64,000 nucleotides of DNA from Caballeronia calidae (GCF_900044055.2 NZ_FCOX02000028.1:1-64000), one strand, 5' to 3'; counted from the stretch's first letter, positions 25,952 through 35,093 are shown. Notes: a model not told the origin generated them from the letters alone. Made by a program: numbers and translations.

Positions 25952-26707
25952 TCAATAGGTGGCGCGTCCGCCGGACAGATCGAAAACCGCGCCGGTGGTG
26001 AACGAATTCTCTTCGCTGACAAGCCAGGCGATCATGGCGGCCGCTTCGTCGAGTTCGAGGAAACGGCCGCGCGGAATCTTGCCCAGCATGTACTGGATAT
26101 GCTCGGGCGCCTGCTCCATCGCGCCGGGCGTCCGCGCGACGGCGGGCGTGACGCAATTGACCGCGATATCGTGACTCGCCAGCTCTTTGCCCAGCGACTT
26201 GGTCATGGCGATGACCGCAGCCTTCGCCGAACTGTAGGCCGCCGCATTCGGGTTGCCTTCCTTGCCCGCGATCGAGGCGAGATTCACGATGCGGCCGTAG
26301 TTCTGGCCGATCATGACCGGCGCCACCGCGCGGCAGCAATGGAAGGTGCCGTTGACGTCGATATCGATCACCTGTTTCCAGAGATCGATGGGATAGTCGA
26401 TCAGCGTGGCATTGGGACCGACGATCGCCGCGTTATTGATCAGGATATCGATACGCCCGGCCGCTTTCAGCGTCCCCGCCACGGCGCTCTGCACGCTCGC
26501 GTAGTCGGCAATGTCGACACGCTCGAAGTGGACATTGTGATCGCCCAGTTCGGCGCGAGCCTGCTCCATGCCCGCGGGATTGATATCCCAGATCGCGAGC
26601 CGCGCGCCGGAGGCCAGCAGCCGGCGGCCCACCTCCAGGCCGATGCCTTGCGCGCCGCCGGTCACCACGGCGACGCGGTCCTTCAGATTGATCGCGTTGG
26701 TCTGCAA
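25952..26707 (-). CDS. Short-chain dehydrogenase/reductase (SDR)
   Basis: A 251-residue classical SDR. The cofactor motif is VTGGAQGIGLEVG (about 15-27); Asp41 after the second strand favours NAD(H). The active site has Ser145 and Tyr158-x3-Lys162. Asn91-Asn92-Ala-Ala (NNAA) is present. The start appears to be TTG 26707, with GAGG 8 bp upstream; no in-frame ATG is near. It would oxidise a hydroxy acid or sugar-acid intermediate. Flanked by the FAH and permease genes in one operon. Confidence 0.9.
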   Translation of the reverse strand: MQTNAINLKDRVAVVTGGAQGIGLEVGRRLLASGARLAIWDINPAGMEQARAELGDHNVHFERVDIADYASVQSAVAGTLKAAGRIDILINNAAIVGPNATLIDYPIDLWKQVIDIDVNGTFHCCRAVAPVMIGQNYGRIVNLASIAGKEGNPNAAAYSSAKAAVIAMTKSLGKELASHDIAVNCVTPAVARTPGAMEQAPEHIQYMLGKIPRGRFLELDEAAAMIAWLVSEENSFTTGAVFDLSGGRATY

Positions 26708-26749
26708 GATGATTTCCTCAAGGTAATTTTTCGATCGCGGCGCGCACGC

Positions 26750-27556
26750 TCAGGCGCTCGCGGCCACGGTCTGTCCGGCGACGGGGCGCCAGCGCATCAG
26801 GTGGTCCTCGACCATCGACACGGCCGTATCGAGCACCAGTGCAAACACCGTCAGCACCAGAATGCCCGCGATCACCGAGTTGATATCGAATACGCCTTCG
26901 GCCAGCAGAATCAGATAACCCACGCCCTTCTCGGAGCCCAGGTACTCGCCCACCACGCTGCCCACGAAGGCGATGCCGATCGCGTTATGCAGGCTGGAGA
27001 AGACCCAGCTCGTCGCGGAAGGCAGATACACATGCCGCATCAGCTGCCGCGAGTTGGCGCCCAGCATGCGGGTGTTGGACAACACCGTCGGGCTGACTTC
27101 GCGCACGCCCTGGAAGACGTTGAAGAACACCACGAAGAACACCAGCGTCACGCCCAGCGCGACCTTGGACCAGATGCCGAGGCCGAACCAGAGCGCGAAG
27201 ATCGGCGCGAAGATCAGGCGCGGCATCGAATTCATGGCCTTGATGAACGGATCGAACACCACCGCCAGAAACGGATTGAGCGCCAGCCAGAGGCCGCACC
27301 CCAGGCCGAACGCCGTGCCGATCGCGAACGCCAGCATGGTTTCGAGCAGCGTCGTGTAGAGGTGACGAAACACCGACCCCGTCACGAACCATTCGATGAC
27401 GCGACGCGCCACGCCCACCGGATCGCCGAAGAAGAACGGCGACAGCCATTTCTGATCGGTGCCGAGCCACCACAGGAAAAGGACGCCGAACAAAATGGCG
27501 AGCCGGGTGAGCAACACGGTGAATCGATTGTTCGGGTCAAACTCGATTGCGCGCAT
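26750..27556 (-). CDS. ABC transporter permease, nitrate/sulfonate/taurine type
   Basis: A 268-residue inner-membrane protein of the SsuC/TauC class with about six membrane segments and the EAA-type loop (NTRMLGANSRQLMRHVYLPSA, near residue 140). It pairs with the ATPase at 27537-28391, whose 3' end overlaps this gene's start by 20 bp, showing translational coupling. Confidence 0.9.
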   Translation of the reverse strand: MRAIEFDPNNRFTVLLTRLAILFGVLFLWWLGTDQKWLSPFFFGDPVGVARRVIEWFVTGSVFRHLYTTLLETMLAFAIGTAFGLGCGLWLALNPFLAVVFDPFIKAMNSMPRLIFAPIFALWFGLGIWSKVALGVTLVFFVVFFNVFQGVREVSPTVLSNTRMLGANSRQLMRHVYLPSATSWVFSSLHNAIGIAFVGSVVGEYLGSEKGVGYLILLAEGVFDINSVIAGILVLTVFALVLDTAVSMVEDHLMRWRPVAGQTVAASA

Positions 27557-28391
27557 AGCTTTTCAGAACCTCCCCTCGAAGCACGTCCCAGATCTGGGAG
27601 TGCAGTTGCAGGAAACGCTGCGTCATGCGGATTTCCGACATTTCGCGCGGACGTTCAAGGTCGATCTCGAATTCGGCGATAGGCCGCGTGCCGGGCCCCG
27701 CCGACAGCACGATGACGCGGTCCGACAGCGAGATGGCCTCTTCCAGATCGTGAGTCACGAACATCACGGACTTGCGGTCGAACGACCACAAGCGCAGCAG
27801 CTCGTCTTCCATCAGGTGCCGGGTCTGGATATCGAGCGCGCTGAAGGGCTCATCCATCAGGATGATGCGAGGGTTCAGCGCCAGCGCCTGCGCGAGGCCG
27901 GCACGCTTGCGCATGCCCCCGGACATCTGATGCGGATATTTCTTGCCGTGGCCTTGCAGACCCACTCGCTCCAGCCAGTCGCGCGCCACGCCCAATGCCT
28001 CTTCGCGTGCCATGCCGCGAAAGATGAGACCCATGGCGATGTTCTCTTCCGCCGTCTTCCACGGCATGAGCGCGTCCACCTGGAACAGATAGGCAGCCTG
28101 CCTGTTCAGCCCATTGGTCAGTTTCTCGCCGAACACGCTGAGGCTGCCCGACGACGGCCGCGTCAGTCCGGCGGCCACGTTCAGCAGCGTCGACTTGCCG
28201 CAGCCCGTGGGCCCGACGATCGAGACGAACTCGCCGTCGCCGATCGTCAGGTTGCCTCCGGACACGGCGGTGTAGGTTTGCGCGTTCTTGCCATTGCCGG
28301 CGAAGGTGCACGTCACATTGTCGAAACGCAGGGCTTCGCGCGCCTGGGTCGGCGCGCTATCGAGCGGGATAGTGCAGGCGACCGTGCTCAT
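27537..28391 (-). CDS. ABC transporter ATP-binding protein, nitrate/sulfonate/taurine type
   Basis: A 284-residue ATPase of the SsuB/TauB class. Walker A is GPTGCGKST (about 64-72), signature MSGGMRKR, Walker B IILMDEPFSALD and switch HD in VTHDLEEA. The signature uses the MSGGM form typical of this importer class. Its start overlaps the stop of the binding-protein gene (ATGA), and its end overlaps the permease gene. Confidence 0.92.
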   Translation of the reverse strand: MSTVACTIPLDSAPTQAREALRFDNVTCTFAGNGKNAQTYTAVSGGNLTIGDGEFVSIVGPTGCGKSTLLNVAAGLTRPSSGSLSVFGEKLTNGLNRQAAYLFQVDALMPWKTAEENIAMGLIFRGMAREEALGVARDWLERVGLQGHGKKYPHQMSGGMRKRAGLAQALALNPRIILMDEPFSALDIQTRHLMEDELLRLWSFDRKSVMFVTHDLEEAISLSDRVIVLSAGPGTRPIAEFEIDLERPREMSEIRMTQRFLQLHSQIWDVLRGEVLKSYARNRV

Positions 28392-29413
28392 GGCTGGATC
28401 TCCGCCGCCTTTCTGACGAACCGGTTGTCGTAGGTCGTGGCGAGATCGATCTTGGCCGACGCCACGGTCGGATCGAAAGCGGCCAGCACGTCGCGGACGG
28501 TCGCCGCGCCCTTGGCGGTGATCTCCCCGTTCTGGGCGATACAGCGGCGGCTGTTCGTGAAGGCCTCGGCATAGAGCGCCTTGTTGTCCTCCAGATACTC
28601 GGGCGGCACATTGTTCGCGACCTCTTCCGGCGTGGCCTTGGCGATCCACTTCTCGGCCCGCACGATCGCATTGGCGACGGCCTGCACCGTCTTCGGGTTC
28701 TTGTCGACGAAGTCCTGCTTCGCAAAGAGGCTGGATTCAGGGTAGTCGGAGCCGAAGACCTTGACGTTGCCGTCGGCCGTGCGCATGTTCTCGAGCGGCT
28801 TGAGGCTGCCGTCCTTGGTCAGGATCGTGGCGCTCGGATCGTTGACGATCAGCGCATCGATCTGTCCGGCCCGCACCGCCGCGACCGCGCCGGCCGCCTG
28901 GCCCACGCCGATGATGGACACATCCGAAGACTGCAGTCCGGCCTTGTGCAGAATGTAGTTGACGGCCATGTGCGTGCTGGAACCCGGCGCGCTCACGCCG
29001 ATACGCATGCCCTTCAGATCCTTGGGCGACTTCACCTCGGCCTGGCGCTTCTGGGACACGCCGAAGATCCACCCGGGACAAATGACCTGCGCCGCCACCA
29101 CGACGAGATGCTGTCCTTTGGTCGCCATGGTGATGGTGTTCGAATAGGCGCCCGCCACCATGTCGGAGCTGCCGCCCAGCAGCGCTTCCAGCGTCTTCGA
29201 ACCGCCGGAGAAGGCGGCGATTCTCACGTCCAGCCCTTCGTCCTTGAAGTAGCCGCGCTGCTTGGCGACGAGCATCGGCAGATAGGTGATGCCCACCGAA
29301 GCCGCCGCAATGTGCAGCTCGGGCTTCTCGGGCATGTCCCTGGCCACGGCCGTGACGGAACCGCAGGCAAGCTCGAACGCTGCGCACAGCGCGATGGCAA
29401 GTTTCAGCTTCAT
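28388..29413 (-). CDS. ABC substrate-binding protein, nitrate/sulfonate/taurine type (first copy)
   Basis: A 341-residue secreted binding protein with a clear signal peptide (MKLKLAIALCAAFELACGS..., cut near VARA/ARD). It has GGSSDMVAGAYSNTITMA and DLKGMRIGVSAPGSS blocks. It is homologous along its length to the protein at 24017-25045, with the same length and conserved spacing, so the two arose by duplication. GGAGG sits in front of the ATG. It is coupled to the ATPase gene by a 4-bp overlap and is therefore the primary partner of the transporter. Confidence 0.92.
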   Translation of the reverse strand: MKLKLAIALCAAFELACGSVTAVARDMPEKPELHIAAASVGITYLPMLVAKQRGYFKDEGLDVRIAAFSGGSKTLEALLGGSSDMVAGAYSNTITMATKGQHLVVVAAQVICPGWIFGVSQKRQAEVKSPKDLKGMRIGVSAPGSSTHMAVNYILHKAGLQSSDVSIIGVGQAAGAVAAVRAGQIDALIVNDPSATILTKDGSLKPLENMRTADGNVKVFGSDYPESSLFAKQDFVDKNPKTVQAVANAIVRAEKWIAKATPEEVANNVPPEYLEDNKALYAEAFTNSRRCIAQNGEITAKGAATVRDVLAAFDPTVASAKIDLATTYDNRFVRKAAEIQP

Positions 29414-29499
29414 GGTTGTCTCCTCCCTTTCCGGGAATATTCTGGTGCGACGAACTGCCGGGATGGACCGGGCTCCTCCGGTCCGTGACGCGATCCGCC

Positions 29500-30570
29500 C
29501 TACGCTGCCTGCTTGCGCAGCGCCTCGACGACCGCGTCGCCCATGTCAGCGGTGCCGATGCATCGCGTGCCTTCCTGGTGGATGTCGGCGGTACGGTAGC
29601 CCGCGGCCAGCACCGCGCGCACGGCCTGTTCGACGCGGCTCGCGGCATCCTCCATCTCGAAGCTTTCGCGCAGCATCATCGCGAGCGACAGGATGGCCGC
29701 GAGCGGATTCGCCATGTCCTTGCCCGCGATGTCCGGCGCCGAGCCGTGCACCGGCTCGTACAGCCCCTTGCGGTCATAGCCTAGCGAAGCGGAAGGCAGC
29801 ATGCCGATCGAACCGGTCAGCATGGCGGCGGCGTCCGAGAGAATGTCGCCGAAGAGGTTGCCCGTGACGATCACGTCGAACTGCCTGGGCCGGCGCATCA
29901 GCATCATCGCGGCGGCGTCGACGAAGAGATGGCTCAGTTCGACGTCCGGGTAATCCCGTCCGACGCGCGTGACCACCTCGCGCCATAACTGGCTCGCCTC
30001 CAGCACGTTGGCCTTGTCCACCGAGCACAGCTTGTGATGACGACGGCGCGCGGCCCGGAACGCGGCGTGCGCGACCCGCTCGACCTCGGATTCGGCATAA
30101 CGCATCGTGTTGAAACCCACCCGCTCGCCGTTCCGGTTCGTCTCGAAGCCGCGCGGCTGGCCGAAATAGGCGTCGCCGTTCAGCTCGCGCACGATCACGA
30201 GATCCAGCCCGTCGACCACTTCAGGCCGCAGCGTCGAGGCGCCGATCAGCTCGGGAAACATGTAGGCCGGACGGAAGTTGGCATAGAGTGTCAACGCTTC
30301 GCGCAGCTGCAGCAACCCGGTCCCCGGACGGCGTTCGCGCGGAATGTCGGCTTCGTCGGCCACGCCTACCGCGCCGAACAGGATGGCATCGGCCTTGCGC
30401 GCGAGTTCCAGCGTAGGCGGGGGCAGCGGCACGCCGTGTGCCTGAATGCCGGCCTCGCCGATGGGCGCCTCCTGGGTCTCGGCCTGAGGCGCCACGATCT
30501 TCAGCACCTTGAGCGCCTGCGCCACTACTTCCGGACCGATGCCATCACCGGGCATGACTGCAATCTTCAT
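29500..30570 (-). CDS. leuB: 3-isopropylmalate dehydrogenase-like beta-decarboxylating dehydrogenase
   Basis: A 356-residue LeuB-type enzyme with PGDGIGPEV at the start, the substrate-loop region RELNGDAYFGQPRG, the catalytic Lys in VDKANVLE and the NAD-binding EPVHGSAPDIAGK block. The family oxidises and decarboxylates 2-hydroxy-3-alkyl-succinates. It follows LeuD- and LeuC-like genes. Because the same operon carries a transporter, lactonase and FAH hydrolase, it may serve a catabolic substrate related to 3-isopropylmalate, with the housekeeping leuB elsewhere (inference). Confidence 0.88.
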   Translation of the reverse strand: MKIAVMPGDGIGPEVVAQALKVLKIVAPQAETQEAPIGEAGIQAHGVPLPPPTLELARKADAILFGAVGVADEADIPRERRPGTGLLQLREALTLYANFRPAYMFPELIGASTLRPEVVDGLDLVIVRELNGDAYFGQPRGFETNRNGERVGFNTMRYAESEVERVAHAAFRAARRRHHKLCSVDKANVLEASQLWREVVTRVGRDYPDVELSHLFVDAAAMMLMRRPRQFDVIVTGNLFGDILSDAAAMLTGSIGMLPSASLGYDRKGLYEPVHGSAPDIAGKDMANPLAAILSLAMMLRESFEMEDAASRVEQAVRAVLAAGYRTADIHQEGTRCIGTADMGDAVVEALRKQAA

Positions 30571-30612
30571 CTGGATTCCTCCTTGGTCGTTATCGGGATG
30601 AGCGCGCCTTCA

Positions 30613-31206
30613 TCAGGTTCCGGCACGGTCGCGCTCGAATGCATCGATACGGTCTCGATGCGAAAGCGTGTAGTCGATCTCGTCCATGCCGCGCAGCAGG
30701 CACGCCTTGGCAAAAGGCTCCATGTCGAAGGCATGAGAGGCGCCGTCGGGCAGCGTCACGGTCTGCGCGGGCAAATCGATGGCGATACGGCTGCCCGGGC
30801 TCGCCGACAAGGCATCCAGCAGCGGCAGGACCACGGTCTCCGGCAACACGATCGGCAGCAGCCCGTTCTTCAGGCAGTTGATGAAAAAGATATCGCCGAA
30901 GCTCGGGGCGATCGCCGCGCGGATGCCGTAGTCGTAGAGCGCCCATACCGCGTGCTCGCGCGAAGAGCCGCAACCGAAGTTGTGATTGGCCACGACGATG
31001 CGCGACTCGCGGTATGGCGCCTGGTTGAGCAGGAAATCCGGCCGTTCGGCGCCGTCCGGACCGAAGCGCAGCGAGCGGAACAGGAACTGGCCGAAATCGT
31101 CGGAGCGGGGTTTCTGCAGGAAGCGCGCGGGCAGGATCTGGTCGGTATCGCAGTTGATGGCGACGATCGGCGCCGCGACTGCGTCAAGGTACGTCAGGCT
31201 TTCCAT
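30613..31206 (-). CDS. leuD: 3-isopropylmalate dehydratase small subunit-like (LeuD-like)
   Basis: A 197-residue swivel-domain subunit of an aconitase-superfamily dehydratase. It carries NCDTDQILPARFL at the start and the substrate-binding loop FGCGSSREHAVWAL. It is shorter than the biosynthetic LeuD usual in this bacterial group (about 216, from memory), and its start differs from the usual MEKFTVHTG-like N terminus. It starts 2 bp after the LeuC-like stop and forms a heterodimer with it. The divergence supports a specialised dehydratase. Confidence 0.87.
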   Translation of the reverse strand: MESLTYLDAVAAPIVAINCDTDQILPARFLQKPRSDDFGQFLFRSLRFGPDGAERPDFLLNQAPYRESRIVVANHNFGCGSSREHAVWALYDYGIRAAIAPSFGDIFFINCLKNGLLPIVLPETVVLPLLDALSASPGSRIAIDLPAQTVTLPDGASHAFDMEPFAKACLLRGMDEIDYTLSHRDRIDAFERDRAGT

Positions 31207-31208
31207 GT

Positions 31209-32639
31209 TCAGGCTCCCAGGAGGCGGCGCACGTCGGTCAGACATCCGGTCACGGCGGCCGCGGCCGCCATCGCCGGGCTCATCAGATGCGTGCGCACGC
31301 CGGGCCCCTGCCGGCCCACGAAATTGCGGTTTGATGTAGAGGCGCAGCGCTGGCCGGGCGCGGCAATGTCGCCGTTGGTCGCGAGACACATCGAGCAGCC
31401 GGGAAAGCGCCACTGAAAGCCCGCTTCCGTGAAGACGCGGTCCAGCCCTTCGGCCTCGGCCTGCGCCCGCACCTCGTGCGAGCCCGGCACCACCCACGCC
31501 TCGACACCGGGCGCGATACGGCGGCCGCGCGCGACCTCGGCCGCGCTGCGCATATCCTCGATGCGCCCGTTCGTGCACGAGCCGATGAATACCCTGTCGA
31601 TCGCCACGCCTTCCAGCGCCTCGTCGGCCGTTAGTCCCATGTAGTCGAGCGCCTTCGACATCGCGGCGCGCAGATCGGGATCGGCCTGCTCAGCGGGATC
31701 GGGCACGCGGCGGTCGATGGCGCAGGCATATTCGGGCGTGGTGCCCCAGGTCACCATCGGGGCGATCCCGGCCACGTCGATATGCACTTCGCGGTTGAAC
31801 GTCGCGCCGGGATCGGTGAACAAGGTGCGCCAGCGCGCCATCGCCAGGTCCCACTGCTCGCCCGAGGGCGCATAGGGGCGACCGGCCAGATACGCGAACG
31901 TGGTCTCGTCCGGCGCGATCATGCCGGCGCGAGCGCCCGCCTCGATGGTCATGTTGCACAGCGTCAGCCGGCCTTCCATCGACAAGCCGGCGATCGCGGA
32001 GCCGGCGTACTCGATCACATGGCCTGCCGCGCCCGCCACGCCGATCCGCGCGATCACGGCCAGGATCAGGTCCTTGGCGTTGACGCCCGGACCCGGCGTG
32101 CCATCGAGCGTGACGCGCATGTTTCTGGATTTGCGCTGCCACAGGCATTGCGTGGCGAGCACGTGGGCCACTTCGGTCGCGCCGATACCGAACGCCAATG
32201 CGCCCATCGCTCCGTGCGTCGAGGTGTGGCTATCGGCGCAGACGACGGTCATGCCGGGCAGGCTCAGCCCCTGCTCCGGCCCGACGACGTGCACGATGCC
32301 GCGCCGCGAGTCGTTCATGTCGAACAGGGTGATGCGCGACTCGGCCGCATCGCGTTGCAGCGCCTCGATCATCGCGCGCCGCTCGGGATCGGCCACCGCC
32401 GCCATGTCGTTGGCCGCGCTGGACACGTAGTGGTCCGCCGTGCCGAAGGTGCGCTCGGGCGAGCGCGGCTTGAGCCCGCGCTGGCGCAGCAGGTCGAATG
32501 ACTGCGCGGTGACGTCGTGAATGAAATGCCGGTCGATGAACAACAAGTCCTGTCCATCGTCGCGCGACATGACCCGGTGACTGTCCCAGATCTTGTCGTA
32601 AAGCGTGCGCGGACCACCCGTTCCCTGGTCGAATTGCAT
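31209..32639 (-). CDS. leuC: 3-isopropylmalate dehydratase large subunit-like (LeuC-like)
   Basis: A 476-residue aconitase-type large subunit. The 4Fe-4S ligands are the Cys in FIGSCTNGR and the two in FPGCSMC. Substrate motifs ADSHTSTHGAMG and DRHFIHDV are present. The start is ATG 32639; an upstream in-frame ATG at 32723 would add a non-conserved tail. It is the first gene of the ten-gene operon. Family reactions include isomerisation of isopropylmalate, citramalate/citraconate hydration and dimethylmalate dehydration; which one is used here is unknown. Confidence 0.88.
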   Translation of the reverse strand: MQFDQGTGGPRTLYDKIWDSHRVMSRDDGQDLLFIDRHFIHDVTAQSFDLLRQRGLKPRSPERTFGTADHYVSSAANDMAAVADPERRAMIEALQRDAAESRITLFDMNDSRRGIVHVVGPEQGLSLPGMTVVCADSHTSTHGAMGALAFGIGATEVAHVLATQCLWQRKSRNMRVTLDGTPGPGVNAKDLILAVIARIGVAGAAGHVIEYAGSAIAGLSMEGRLTLCNMTIEAGARAGMIAPDETTFAYLAGRPYAPSGEQWDLAMARWRTLFTDPGATFNREVHIDVAGIAPMVTWGTTPEYACAIDRRVPDPAEQADPDLRAAMSKALDYMGLTADEALEGVAIDRVFIGSCTNGRIEDMRSAAEVARGRRIAPGVEAWVVPGSHEVRAQAEAEGLDRVFTEAGFQWRFPGCSMCLATNGDIAAPGQRCASTSNRNFVGRQGPGVRTHLMSPAMAAAAAVTGCLTDVRRLLGA

Positions 32640-32972
32640 TACGTTGTCTCGCTCCGTCGATGTGTCGGCCGCGGCAAGCGCGGCCATGCGGTTTGGCAAT
32701 CGGCTGCGGTGTGAAAGCATCATGCACGATGCGAGCGGGCCTGTTCGTGGTCTTTTGGAAAGGCACCATCGCCGATCGCGATGACGAAATTGCCCGGTGT
32801 CGATGTAAGCGAGCGAGCGACGGAGTTCGGTTTGTGGCGGCTGGCGTGTACGGCGAGCGTCTGCGTCGACTTTTGGAACTAAGGTGGAATTCGGCTCGAT
32901 TGGCTTTATATGGATATCTAAGTATTTCGCGAGAATTCGAAATCGCGCGTGACTCCGCGTTCATTGCGACCG
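32640..32972. promoter_or_regulatory. 333-bp leader of the leuC-led catabolic operon
   Basis: No gene is seen. It must hold the promoter for the minus-strand operon. A palindrome GCATC-N6-GATGC lies at 32717-32732, about 78-93 bp upstream of leuC, a plausible LysR-type or other operator. An AT-rich patch at about 32897-32932 (minus strand ...CTTAGATATCCATATAAAG) could hold a -10 region. No riboswitch or leader peptide rich in leucine codons is apparent. Confidence 0.35.
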
Positions 32973-33845
32973 CTAAGGCTTGACGAACCGGAGCGTCATG
33001 CGGTCCGATTCCCCGATCGCGGCATAGCGTGACCGGTCGACGTCACCGCCCCTGTAGGTGGGCGGCAGCGACCACACGCCGTGCGGATAGTCCTTCGTAT
33101 CTTTCGCGTTCGCGTTGATCTCGCTGCGCGCAACCAGCCTGAAGCCGGCTGCCTGCGCATGCTCGATGACGAACGCTTCCGTCACGTAGCCGGAATCGAT
33201 CATCTGCTGCACGCTCGTTCCCGGCCGCGCGCGATGCTCCTCCACGCCAAGCTCGCCGCCCGGCTTCAGTGCACCGTAAAACGCGCGCAGATTCGCATCG
33301 AGTTGCCCGTCCTTGATCCAGTTGTGGATGTTTCGAAACGTCAGCACGCGGTCGAATCGATTCTGCGCGTCGAAGCCCATGAAGCGGCCCGCGTGCAGCG
33401 TGCCGACGACGACGTTCCCATACACCGCCGGAGCGGCCGCGAGTTTGCGCCGGTAGGCTGCATCGGTCGCGCTTTCCTCGGCGGCGAGATCGACGGACGT
33501 GCTGACATACTGCGCTTCATAGAGCCGACCCGCATCGTGCAGATACGGCGCAAGAATGTCCGTGTACCATCCGCCTCCCGGGGCGATTTCCAGCACTGTC
33601 TGAGTCGGAGCGAGGTCGAAGAACTGCAGCGTTTCTTTCGGGTGGCGATAGACGTCGCGCGCACGCGCCTTATCATTGCGCTGCGATCCGCTGATGGCGG
33701 CATCGAGCGACGCGGAGCCGGCACTTTGCGATTGCAAATCACGCGATGCGTCCAGCGATGAGGATGCGCAACCCGTCAACGTGAGCATCAACAAGGTGGC
33801 CGCGATCGTGACTGCGCGTGCCCGGTCAAGGCGAATAGGGTTCAT
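32973..33845 (-). CDS. Class I SAM-dependent methyltransferase-fold protein with lipoprotein signal
   Basis: A 290-residue protein. The N terminus has a basic start, a hydrophobic stretch and the lipobox LTGC (Cys26), so it is predicted to be a lipoprotein. The rest is a Rossmann methyltransferase-like domain: VLEIAPGGGWYTDILAPYL is motif I, FDRVLTFRNIHNW is the motif IV region and ALKPGGELGVEEH is motif V/VI. This is the COG4798-type predicted methyltransferase family. SAM is not thought to occur in the periplasm, so the real activity is unclear. No operon partner. Confidence 0.85.
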   Translation of the reverse strand: MNPIRLDRARAVTIAATLLMLTLTGCASSSLDASRDLQSQSAGSASLDAAISGSQRNDKARARDVYRHPKETLQFFDLAPTQTVLEIAPGGGWYTDILAPYLHDAGRLYEAQYVSTSVDLAAEESATDAAYRRKLAAAPAVYGNVVVGTLHAGRFMGFDAQNRFDRVLTFRNIHNWIKDGQLDANLRAFYGALKPGGELGVEEHRARPGTSVQQMIDSGYVTEAFVIEHAQAAGFRLVARSEINANAKDTKDYPHGVWSLPPTYRGGDVDRSRYAAIGESDRMTLRFVKP

Positions 33846-34011
33846 GACGCGTGATCGAAGTCTGAGATGTGAGACACGATACGCGGTTCTTTCATACTCT
33901 GCTTCGCCGAAGTCCGGTCGGGACGCTCCGAAAGAGCAAAACCTCGCTTAACGGCAGGGACGGTATGTGCTCGTCTCTTCCCGTGTATCGGACATCCGCC
34001 TGCGAGACCTG

Positions 34012-34962
34012 TTAGGGCAGCACGGAACTCGATTCGTTGCATATAAGGACGATCTTGCCTGACACGCCGCCGCCGCCGAGCATCTCGTGTGCGCGACGCG
34101 CGTCCACGAGAGGCATGCGCCGCGAGATAGGTGGCCTGATCTCTCCGTGTTGCAGCAGCCCGAACAGCGAGATCAAATCTTGTCGAAGCAATTCCGGCTT
34201 CACGCGCTTGAGCCACTGAATGCTATAAGGGGTCACGTGTTTTCGACCTGGCAGGAACCAGCCACCAACGATATATAGCCCGAAGATGGCAAGCGCGCGA
34301 AAGCGATGGCGACCGCCCGAACGACCTGAAGCCAATCTGCCTTTACGCAGAGAGGACGTCAAGCCATACGCCACCACTGTTCCTCCGGGACGAAGCGCTT
34401 TGCGGGAACGCCAGATGTGCGTACCGCCGATACCATCAAAGACCACGTCGACGCCGTCGATTGTTCGCCGGCGGATTTCTTCCACGAAGTCGAGCTGTTG
34501 ATAATCGATCGGAGTGGCGCCCAGGTCAGCGACAGTCGACGCGCCCTGTGACGAGCACGTACCGTACATCTCCAGACCGCTGAGACGGCCGAGCTGTAAC
34601 AGCGCCGAGCCGACCCCTCCAGCCGCACCGTGAATCAGGACGCGCTCGCCCGCTCCGACATGCACCGAGCGATGCAGCATCTGATATGCCGTGACGTAGT
34701 TCAGGACCAGGCTGACGGCCTCACCAGCGTCCAATCCAGACGGGACAGGAATCAGCTCATTCTGCGGCATGCATATGTACTGGGCGTACGCGCCACTGAT
34801 CGGGAGCGCGGCGACTATCTGCCCTGATTCGATGCCGAGTACGCCGCTGCCAACCCGGTCCACTATGCCGACGAGATCCCAGCCCGCCTCGGGGCGCCGG
34901 AGGGCTGCCGCGCGATGAAGTATCGGTGTGCAGGTGCTCTTCCAACCGCAAGTCGGATGCAT
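34012..34962 (-). pseudogene. 5'-truncated medium-chain dehydrogenase/reductase (quinone oxidoreductase-like)
   Basis: The frame matches the MDR family from GWDLVGIVDRVG onward, with the Rossmann motif IHGAAGGVGSALLQLGRL and VFDGIGGTHIWRSRKALRPGG. The normal protein has about 60 more N-terminal residues (catalytic-domain start, ending in ...PFTPGWDLVG). Here the first ~28 codons are unrelated. On the same strand another frame just upstream reads NASDL, which resembles the family's VN-x-x-DL motif, so a deletion plus frameshift is likely. Without the N-terminal part of the catalytic domain activity is doubtful. Its disrupted 5' end faces the small lipoprotein gene at 35094. Confidence 0.65.
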
Positions 34963-35093
34963 TCAATCAACTCGGAACGTCGGCCCTAAAGATCGCGCTG
35001 GAGACGCCGTTATTCGCAAGCATCGACCCGGGTCTGCCGAACTGCGTACGCCTGCGGACCCGTTCCCGTCCAGACCACACCGATACAAACAAC

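Noticed and set aside
29500..32639. Housekeeping leucine biosynthesis operon
   Set aside because: No leuA, asd or leader peptide is near; the LeuD-like subunit is short and divergent, and seven transport and catabolic genes follow. Not excluded outright without the rest of the genome.
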